The notes below the pieces were generated by a model, which did no database searches, was not told where the DNA came from, and saw nothing but the letters and a program-made list of their open reading frames with translations. This document shows, piece after piece, positions 1 to 4,929 of a stretch of DNA of 5,042 nucleotides. Source of the stretch: Burkholderiaceae bacterium (GTDB lineage Bacteria; Pseudomonadota; Gammaproteobacteria; Burkholderiales; Burkholderiaceae_C); NCBI GenBank assembly GCA_031256125.1, contig JAIRRE010000342.1:1-5042 (forward strand), written 5' to 3'. The position numbers and the translations under genes are program-made. Every line of letters begins with the position of its first letter. Position 1 is the first letter of the stretch.

Positions 1-219
1 CTGCAACTGCGGGCGCGAGTTGGCTTCCAGTTCTTTGATCTTGAGCGCCGCCTGCGGATCGGCCAGCAATGCCGCGGAAACCGCATCCGGCGATGCCTCG
101 ACGCCCAGCGTTGCGGCCACCAGGCCGCCCACAGCAGCGCTGGCCGGACCGCCCAGAAGGCCGCCGACCAAGGGCGCGGCTTTGCCAACGACACCGGCGA
201 TATCACGCCATTGCATCAT
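1..219 (-). CDS. Phage holin-like protein, N-terminal part (runs off the left edge)
   Basis: The visible 73 residues begin MMQWRDIAGVVGKAAPL and continue into a stretch rich in Gly, Ala, Leu and Val (about residues 8-40). An acidic and basic helix follows (about 53-70, with LKIKELEAN). This pattern resembles the three-transmembrane holin family found in prophages and gene-transfer agents (GTA_holin_3TM type). Such proteins sit in the inner membrane and release the endolysin. The gene starts at the end of the endolysin gene. Either the first ATG (219-217) overlaps its stop as ATGA, or the second ATG (216-214) overlaps it as TGATG. A GAGGA ribosome site lies 3 bases before the first ATG and 6 before the second, so the second is at least as likely. 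The overlap points to translational coupling. The C-terminal membrane segments are outside the window, so the family call rests on the N-terminus and the neighbour. Confidence 0.72.
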   Translation of the reverse strand, partial: MMQWRDIAGVVGKAAPLVGGLLGGPASAAVGGLVAATLGVEASPDAVSAALLADPQAALKIKELEANSRPQLQ

Positions 220-707
220 GCGTCCTCGGAAGCGTATTTGAGGTTGGCGGCCACGCGTCCCACCCAGCCTTTGCCCAGCGCAGGCCAAGTCGAGAGGCTG
301 ATGTAGAAATTCAGGCGTTCCGAATTGAAGCGCGTCAGCACCTCGGGCACCGATGCGCTGTGCAGCGCCGCCAGTGTGGCGGGGCCGACGCTGCCATCAG
401 CGGCTACCCCCAGGGCGCACTGTAAAAACCGGATAGCCTGCGCCACGCCGTGATTGACTGCGGCGTCGAATACCTGGAATGCAACCGCGCCCGGGTACTG
501 GTCGCACTGGGCGCGATCCCAGTACAGGTCGTGGTAGATAGCCTTGGCCTGACTGAGCGTGAGGCCACACATCGAGCCGCTGTAGCCGCAAGCGCGCGCC
601 ACGTTCAGGGTAATGCCATAGTTGGTCTCGCCGCCCGGATCGACCGGGTTGTTGACGTATCCGCCCTCGTAGCCGATCAGGCGATCAAAAGCTGTGTCGA
701 AATCCAT
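216..707 (-). CDS. Phage endolysin, glycoside hydrolase family 108 with C-terminal peptidoglycan-binding domain
   Basis: This 163-residue protein has the GH108 hallmark near its N-terminus: EGGY at residues 14-17, followed by NNPVDPGGETNYGIT at 19-33. E14 is the expected catalytic glutamate. The GH108 part covers about residues 4-90. Residues 93-160, with VAADGSVGPATLAAL, match the small peptidoglycan-binding domain usually found with it (PG_binding_3 type). The family cleaves the glycan backbone of peptidoglycan, and the length is typical. There is no signal peptide or SAR anchor, so export should depend on the holin encoded immediately downstream. The frame is open upstream to 989. I chose the ATG at 707 because AAGGA (714-718) lies 6 bases before it and the family motif begins right after; the 94-residue upstream extension looks non-coding. 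What lies outside the motifs is a standard lysozyme of prophages in Burkholderiales-like hosts. Confidence 0.93.
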   Translation of the reverse strand: MDFDTAFDRLIGYEGGYVNNPVDPGGETNYGITLNVARACGYSGSMCGLTLSQAKAIYHDLYWDRAQCDQYPGAVAFQVFDAAVNHGVAQAIRFLQCALGVAADGSVGPATLAALHSASVPEVLTRFNSERLNFYISLSTWPALGKGWVGRVAANLKYASEDA

Positions 708-990
708 TTTGATTCCTTGAAAAACGGAGTGTGGGAGCGGCCGCTGAATATAACTATCGTCACGGTTGCTCTTGGATTGCAAATTGTGCCGCAAATACTT
801 ACATCGCCACCAAGCATTCCCTTCCCAATCCGTGCGCATCAGCGCACAAATAGCCGGACTGCATGAAGCGCCGCTCTTGTTTATCAAGCGCTCTGCAAGA
901 TTGCAGCGCTTGCCCACGGAGGAGGTTATAGGACAGCGCTTGTTTCTATGATACTCAAATGGTGAGCTGATTCCAATCCTCTCATTCACT
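708..990. promoter_or_regulatory. Leader of the lysis cassette, no gene; contains repeated AGCGCTTG words
   Basis: No convincing protein is encoded here on either strand. The minus frame continuous with the endolysin is open but has atypical composition and no ribosome site. The sequence holds several symmetric elements. GTGCGC/GCGCAC arms lie at 832-847. CAAGCGCT (885-892) and AGCGCTTG (905-912) form a palindrome whose centre is itself GCAA/TTGC. A further AGCGCTTG lies at 935-942. The last two are direct repeats 30 bases apart, about three helical turns. The region must contain the promoter of the lysis genes because a terminator lies just upstream of it. I could not find a good sigma70 pair; an AT-rich TATATT on the minus strand near 747-752 is only a weak candidate. 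A phage-specific activator or repressor binding array is an inference. Confidence 0.45.
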
Positions 991-991
991 T
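961..991. repeat. Imperfect direct repeat, copy A (with 1142-1172)
   Basis: GGT..A...TGA.TCCAAT..T and then CTCATTCACTT are shared with copy B 180 bases to the right. About 25 of 30 aligned bases agree, the remaining aligned differences are all transitions, and copy B has two extra bases. The copies flank the terminator segment. Copy B overlaps the stop codon of the orphan gene. The pattern points to a duplicated segment that has drifted. Confidence 0.6.
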
Positions 992-992
992 A

Positions 993-1027
993 AATCAAAG
1001 ACCCCCCTTAGGGAGGGGTCTTTGATT
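993..1027. terminator. Strong stem-loop, terminator of the orphan gene (possibly bidirectional)
   Basis: ATCAAAGACCCC (994-1005) is perfectly complementary to GGGGTCTTTGAT (1015-1026), and one more A-T pair at the base (993/1027) extends the stem. That gives a 13-base-pair stem around a 9-base loop with partial internal pairing. It lies 140 bases after the stop of the minus-strand gene 1168-1626. In that direction the stem ends in a T-rich stretch (TTTGATTTAAG), which supports factor-independent termination, though a long clean T run is absent. The plus direction has an even poorer T tract. It separates the orphan gene from the lysis cassette. Confidence 0.68.
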
Positions 1028-1141
1028 GTTGGGGATCGTAAACTCAATCCAATTTATGTGGAACACGGTTTTTTGTAAAACCCATCAGTTTTTTCAGGCA
1101 ATGTGGTTCACTACGCTCTACCCATCCTATCTTGCCTAAAT
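1028..1141. other. AT-rich spacer between orphan gene and terminator; carries a fragment of a common dispersed repeat
   Basis: No gene is visible. ACCCATC occurs twice (about 1078-1084 and 1120-1126). The second lies within CTACGCTCTACCCATCCTA, which I recognise from memory as one arm of a hairpin-forming repeat common in intergenic regions of gamma- and beta-proteobacteria. The matching inverted arm (GATGGGT) is not present here on the plus strand, so this looks like a partial or decayed copy. Confidence 0.35.
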
Positions 1142-1172
1142 GGTAAATTGACTCCAATTTTCCTCATTCACT
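1142..1172. repeat. Imperfect direct repeat, copy B (with 961-991)
   Basis: This is the second member of the pair described at 961-991. On the minus strand it contains the last codon and TGA stop of the 1168-1626 gene followed by ATGAGG. The 3' end of that gene therefore has a drifted second copy beyond its terminator. Confidence 0.6.
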
Positions 1173-1626
1173 TTACAATAGGAGGTAGAGGAACTGGATC
1201 TGAATAAGTCTGAGTGGGAGCATCGAAAACCGTAATATCCACGGCGACATTAAGCCAAGGGGTCCAATCAATCTGTAGAAAGAATGCAACACCGCCGGTG
1301 CCAGTGGTATTATGCGAAAACGTGTTGTACACGTACGGTTGTGTATTACCGAACATGTTGGGGGGCGAGGGCGGGGCTGGGGGCGGAAGCGAGGGTGAGG
1401 TCGGCGGGGGGGTGATGGTGATAACGCCGGGGCCGTGCGGTACGACATTCCTCACGGAGATCAATGCCGAGCCGCCGAATCTTACGTTTTTATTATTTGG
1501 GTCGTATTCAGAGGCCGAAATATGCACGATCGAATTTGCGGTAATAACACCGTTCCAATCATAATTTCGCCATCCCGTTGTAATCATGGGAAGGTAATAG
1601 CGACAGGTTTGAGCCACAATCTTCAT
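1168..1626 (-). CDS. Unrecognised two-part protein with proline-rich linker, at the phage border
   Basis: I do not recognise this 152-residue protein. Residues 1-71 look beta-rich, with alternating hydrophobic residues and aromatic positions (WRNYDW, IVHISASEYDP, SALISVRNVV, GVITI). Residues 73-89 are a proline-rich linker (PPPTSPSLPPPAPPSPP). Residues 91-152 look like a second beta-rich unit, rich in Thr, Asn and aromatics and ending DPVPLPPIVK. There is no signal peptide, membrane segment or Cys pair. The start is uncertain. GAAGG abuts the ATG at 1626, which is too close for a ribosome site, but stands about 8 bases before a GTG at 1617, so translation may begin there. The gene has its own promoter candidate and terminator and is transcribed apart from the lysis genes, as expected of a phage accessory (moron) gene. 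A virion decoration or host-modifying role is possible; nothing proves it. Composition is less GC-rich than the chromosomal genes to the right. Confidence 0.6.
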   Translation of the reverse strand: MKIVAQTCRYYLPMITTGWRNYDWNGVITANSIVHISASEYDPNNKNVRFGGSALISVRNVVPHGPGVITITPPPTSPSLPPPAPPSPPNMFGNTQPYVYNTFSHNTTGTGGVAFFLQIDWTPWLNVAVDITVFDAPTQTYSDPVPLPPIVK

Positions 1627-1669
1627 CCTTCAGAGTTGAACCGCTCCGATGCTCACGGAGGTGGGTGGA

Positions 1670-1703
1670 GTCGAGTCAGGCCGACATTGGCCTGCTGCTC
1701 GAC
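1670..1703. other. Stem-loop in the presumed 5' leader of the orphan gene
   Basis: GTCGAG (1670-1675) pairs with CTCGAC (1698-1703). CAGGCC (1677-1682) pairs with GGCCTG (1689-1694). An internal bulge (T against CTG) separates the two helices, and the loop is 6 bases. No T run follows in either direction, so it is not an obvious terminator. If the promoter at 1767-1794 is used, the hairpin falls in the 5' untranslated RNA of the 1168-1626 gene. Confidence 0.5.
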
Positions 1704-1738
1704 CGATCAAATTTACCCATGAGCGAAGTAACGCACAA

Positions 1739-1752
1739 CAACCGAACGGTTG
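1739..1752. promoter_or_regulatory. Palindromic operator candidate CAACCG-AA-CGGTTG
   Basis: This is a perfect palindrome with 6-base arms. It lies about 8-20 bases downstream of the transcription start predicted from the -10 box at 1767-1772, a usual place for a repressor site. The minus-strand word CTCAACC at its edge recurs at 1784-1790, on the other side of the -10 box. No T run follows, so a terminator is unlikely. Confidence 0.4.
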
Positions 1753-1766
1753 AGAAAAAAGTAAAA

Positions 1767-1794
1767 ATTATTAACAGAAAACTGGTTGAGCCAA
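1767..1794 (-). promoter_or_regulatory. Sigma70-type promoter candidate for the orphan gene
   Basis: On the minus strand TTGGCT (1794-1789) and AATAAT (1772-1767, five of six consensus bases) are separated by 16 bases within an AT-rich island. Transcription would start near 1760 and give a leader of about 134 bases before the ATG at 1626. The leader would contain the palindrome at 1739-1752 and the hairpin at 1670-1703. This is a sequence match only. Confidence 0.42.
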
Positions 1795-1945
1795 GGATCA
1801 ATCCACCCTGCGCCGTTGGCTGGAAACCCAAGCTGTAGAGGCAGACAGGGAAAAACTCCGCCGCAAGAACAGGGAGCAACGAACCATTGCCCGTCGGACG
1901 GTGCGCAGCCATCCGAATGGCCGACCTTGCGCCCGTGGCGGGCGC
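1790..1945 (+). pseudogene. Possible remnant of an unidentified coding sequence (no start codon)
   Basis: Directly after a TGA at 1787-1789, a plus-strand frame stays open to 2010-2012. Its first 38 codons read like a real charged amphipathic helix (LRRWLETQAVEADREKLR, then KNREQRTIARR). No start codon with a ribosome site precedes it. From 1945 on it merely overlaps the regulator gene in antisense. It could be the stump of a gene cut when the phage or another element inserted, or it could be chance. I do not recognise the family. Confidence 0.2.
1929..1945 (-). terminator. GC-rich hairpin at the 3' end of the regulator gene
   Basis: GCGCCCG (1929-1935) and CGGGCGC (1939-1945) form a perfect 7-base-pair stem with a 3-base loop. 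It begins at the last base of the regulator's TAG stop codon. On the minus strand it is followed by AAGGTCGG rather than a T run, so it may stabilise the RNA end rather than terminate by itself. Confidence 0.35.
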
Positions 1946-2796
1946 TATGGCCCTTCGTGGATCAGCCGGACCAGCTCAGCCTGGCGGGTAACGCCGGTTT
2001 TCTCAAAAATATGAATGAGATGGGACTTGAGTGTGGCCTCGCCGATGCCGATCCGTTTGGCGGCGGCCATTCGTCCTTCTCCTTTTACGATTTCCTGTGC
2101 CACGCGCATTTCCGCCGGGGTCAGGTGGAAGCGCTCGCGCAGGGTTTGCAGCCCGGCCGTGGCGGTCTGCGCCGCTTGCAGGCCCACGTGTAAAACGTAG
2201 GCGTCGCCGCGGAATATGCCCTCGACGTATTCGATCAATCGTCCATTGGCGGCGTAGCTGCGCCGGCGTATCAGCAGGCATGGGACGGGGCAGGGAAACC
2301 CGAACACGTCCATATGCTGCGGCGTGGGCAGGACGGCCTCGATGGTCTGTTCGCAGCGAACCAACGGTTTGCCCGCCGCGCGCAACAGTGCGTAGATGGA
2401 CATCGATCCATCGGTTGCGGCCAGACAAGGTGCGGCAGTCAGGTCATACCAGGCGGTTTCATGCGACATCGCCATGCTGTCGGCTTTACGAACCCGTTCC
2501 AGGCGCAGAAAGGGTGCGTCTGGCAGCGCGTCGGACAGGGTGGACGCGGGACGGCTGCGTACCCGATCCCGCGCCAGAACGACCGATGAGGGCTGGTAGC
2601 CCAGTTCGGTTATTTCCTCCGTGAAGCCCCGCAGCCGATTCAGCGTGGGCTGTACCATCAGCCCGTTCGGGCGTTGCTGGGGAAGTTGGCCGCGCTGCGG
2701 CGCCACGCGCGCTTGCCAATCCGGCCGCAAAGCGGCTGCGCCACCTACGAGCGCGAATCGGGTTGATGACGGACGGTAGGGCGCAAGGAGTGACAT
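1945..2796 (-). CDS. Transcription regulator: UTRA ligand-binding domain fused to a C-terminal LuxR-type HTH
   Basis: Numbered from the ATG at 2796 the protein has 283 residues. About 53-204 is a UTRA domain, the effector-binding module of GntR/HutC regulators. It opens with LRGFTEEITELGYQPSS and carries LERVRKADSMAMSHE, SIYALLRAAG, IEAVLPT, LLIRRRSY and ends EYVEGIFRGDAYVL. About 218-281 is a LuxR-type HTH: LTPAEMRVAQEIVKGEG, the recognition segment IGEATLKSHLIHIFEKTGV, then RQAELVRLI. UTRA proteins normally have an N-terminal GntR winged helix; here that domain is missing and only about 50 poorly conserved residues precede UTRA. The protein should bind a small metabolite, perhaps a sugar or amino sugar derivative, and act on the divergent kinase promoter. 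The start is uncertain. The frame opens as far as an ATG at 2862, but that extension is AT-rich and covers a TATAAT box and repeat, so 2796 is preferred. Neither start has a clear ribosome site. Confidence 0.82.
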   Translation of the reverse strand: MSLLAPYRPSSTRFALVGGAAALRPDWQARVAPQRGQLPQQRPNGLMVQPTLNRLRGFTEEITELGYQPSSVVLARDRVRSRPASTLSDALPDAPFLRLERVRKADSMAMSHETAWYDLTAAPCLAATDGSMSIYALLRAAGKPLVRCEQTIEAVLPTPQHMDVFGFPCPVPCLLIRRRSYAANGRLIEYVEGIFRGDAYVLHVGLQAAQTATAGLQTLRERFHLTPAEMRVAQEIVKGEGRMAAAKRIGIGEATLKSHLIHIFEKTGVTRQAELVRLIHEGP

Positions 2797-2877
2797 CGTC
2801 CGGTATTTTCGAAGTGAGCGGATGCAATTATAAAATATGTCATAAATGCCTAAGATCGGCATCAGATCGCAGCATAA
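2797..2877. promoter_or_regulatory. Divergent promoter region between regulator and kinase
   Basis: An AT-rich core contains TATAAT on the minus strand (2832-2827) and TATAAA on the plus strand (2829-2834), so overlapping divergent promoters are possible. Neither has a convincing -35 box at 16-18 bases, which fits promoters that need an activator. The core is flanked by two copies of CGAAGTGAGCG (2810-2820 and 2881-2891). Confidence 0.45.
2810..2820 (+). repeat. Direct repeat copy 1, operator candidate CGAAGTGAGCG
   Basis: This word is identical to 2881-2891. Both copies are followed shortly by GCAATT and then an AT-rich stretch: GAT intervenes here, and in copy 2 the word itself ends in the G of GCAATT. 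The similarity therefore runs beyond the 11 identical bases. The copies are 71 bases apart, close to seven helical turns, on either side of the promoter core. Confidence 0.5.
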
Positions 2878-2896
2878 TTGCGAAGTGAGCGCAATT
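2876..2896. promoter_or_regulatory. Inverted repeat AATTGCG/CGCAATT overlapping direct repeat copy 2
   Basis: AATTGCG (2876-2882) and CGCAATT (2890-2896) are perfect inverted arms around a 7-base spacer. That geometry suits a dimeric helix-turn-helix protein. The element includes the second CGAAGTGAGCG (2881-2891) and lies across the first codons assigned to the kinase if the TTG at 2878 is the start. A true start further downstream would leave it in the promoter or leader. Confidence 0.5.
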
Positions 2897-3861
2897 CTTA
2901 TATTGTTGTTGTGTCGTTGTTCATACTATGCAGCTTTGTGCTTGCTTGTTCGGCCAAAGTCGCAGTCTGGCCCCGTTCGGGAGAGTCGCTGCGGGCTGAA
3001 GCCCTGATGATGGAACCGGGCGGCAAGGGGTTCAATTTGGCAGTCGGAGCGCGGCGGCTCGGTGCCACAGTGGACGGCCTACTGGCCACCGGCGACGATG
3101 GGTTCGGCGAAGCCGCCCAGGACGCTCTGGCCCAGGCGGATTTGCCGCCAACCATGCTCAGACGGTATGCGCAGAAGAAAACCGGCGCCGGCGTGGGCTT
3201 TATCAATGCGCAGGGTGAGAATTGTCTGGCCGTGTATCCGGGCGCAAACCTGGCATTGTCGGCAGCCGATGTCGCGGCCTGTGCGCAACAAGTAAGCCGG
3301 GCCAGCATGACGCTGGCCCAGTTCGAGATTGCCGATGCGCCGATCATCGAGGCGTTTCGGACGGCCAGAGCGTGCGGCACCCGCACGCTGCTCAATCCGT
3401 CCCCGTTGCGGCGGCTGGACCAGCGCCTTTGGGAAAGCACGTCGATTCTCATAGTCAATGCCATCGAAGCCGTACAGTTGACAAGCGCCCCGGAGGCTGG
3501 TCGGGCGAGTCCGATTCCGGCTACCTGGGACGAAGCTTCTGAGATCGCCGGGCGTTTGTTGGCACGCGGACCGGAGATGGTGGTCGTTACCCTGGGCGCG
3601 GGCGGCGCGCTGGCGCGGCAGCGTGGCAAGAGTCCGCTTTGCCAGCAAGCGTTTCCCGTCGATAGCGTGGACACCCTGGGTGCCGGGGACGCTTTTACCG
3701 CCGGGCTGGCTGTTAGCCTCGACGAAGGCCGTACCCTGGAGGATAGCCTTTGCCGAGCCTGCGCCTGCGGCGCTATGGTGTCACGCAAGCTCGGCGTCTT
3801 GGCCGCCTTGCCTACGATTGACGAACTGGAACGGTTTCTTGTGACGCGGGCGCTTTTATGA
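2878..3861 (+). CDS. PfkB/ribokinase-family carbohydrate kinase with abnormal N-terminus
   Basis: As read, the protein has 327 residues, normal for this family of cytoplasmic kinases that phosphorylate sugars or nucleosides with ATP. GGKGFN at residues 48-53 is the N-terminal signature. GAGVGFINAQGENCLAVYPGAN at 103-124 corresponds to the substrate lid region. LLNPSP lies at 171-176, N194 and E197 are an NxxE-like pair, and VTLGAGGAL at 237-245 is the nucleotide region. DTLGAGDAFTAG at 265-276 is the C-terminal signature, with catalytic D271. The first 35 residues are unusual. The usual first strand with Gly, Ser/Asn and substrate-binding Asp (VVGSxxxD) is replaced by VVVSLFILCSFVLACSAK, with no such Gly or Asp. 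The frame opens with TTG directly after a TAA, without a ribosome site; GTG 2911 and ATG 3007 are no better. The gene may be damaged at its 5' end. Substrate is unknown; the UTRA regulator beside it fits a sugar or amino-sugar pathway. Confidence 0.8.
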   Translation: MRSERNSYIVVVSLFILCSFVLACSAKVAVWPRSGESLRAEALMMEPGGKGFNLAVGARRLGATVDGLLATGDDGFGEAAQDALAQADLPPTMLRRYAQKKTGAGVGFINAQGENCLAVYPGANLALSAADVAACAQQVSRASMTLAQFEIADAPIIEAFRTARACGTRTLLNPSPLRRLDQRLWESTSILIVNAIEAVQLTSAPEAGRASPIPATWDEASEIAGRLLARGPEMVVVTLGAGGALARQRGKSPLCQQAFPVDSVDTLGAGDAFTAGLAVSLDEGRTLEDSLCRACACGAMVSRKLGVLAALPTIDELERFLVTRALL

Positions 3862-3866
3862 TTCCG

Positions 3867-3893
3867 TACCGCTTTACACTTCGTTAAGCGGTA
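3867..3893 (+). terminator. Hairpin after the kinase gene
   Basis: TACCGCTT (3867-3874) pairs with AAGCGGTA (3886-3893), an 8-base-pair stem with an 11-base loop, starting 6 bases after the kinase stop codon. Only a short TTT follows, so it may attenuate rather than fully stop transcription into the reductase gene. Confidence 0.42.
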
Positions 3894-3912
3894 GTTTCCG
3901 CAATCCAACTAA

Positions 3913-4917
<1,005 letters not shown>

Positions 4918-4929
4918 AAGGAATGCGCC

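Noticed and set aside
736..745. Ten-base palindrome AGCGGCCGCT
   Set aside because: It contains a rare-cutter restriction site and is self-complementary, but there is no second copy or context giving it a role.
708..989. 94-residue N-terminal extension of the endolysin
   Set aside because: The GH108 family begins at MDFDTAF, which has a good ribosome site. The extension has no family similarity, many Cys and Arg, and starts at a GTG without a ribosome site.
1676..1912. Minus-strand open frame of 78 codons with hydrophobic stretches
   Set aside because: No ribosome site, it crosses the promoter and hairpin elements, and the hydrophobic part comes from an AT-rich tract.
2031..2624. Plus-strand open frame of 197 codons opposite the regulator
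   Set aside because: Arg-rich shadow of the UTRA-LuxR gene, with no motif.
2797..2862. 22-residue extension of the regulator to the ATG at 2862
   Set aside because: AT-rich, no ribosome site, and it overlaps the TATAAT box and a repeat copy. Not excluded, but less likely than the ATG at 2796.
2911..2955. Lipoprotein-like signal (VLAC after a hydrophobic stretch) at the kinase N-terminus
   Set aside because: PfkB kinases are cytoplasmic. The hydrophobic run sits where the first barrel strand belongs and is better explained by sequence damage than by export.
2898..3908. Minus-strand open frame of 336 codons opposite the kinase
   Set aside because: Antisense to the PfkB kinase, no recognisable motif, composition of a shadow frame.
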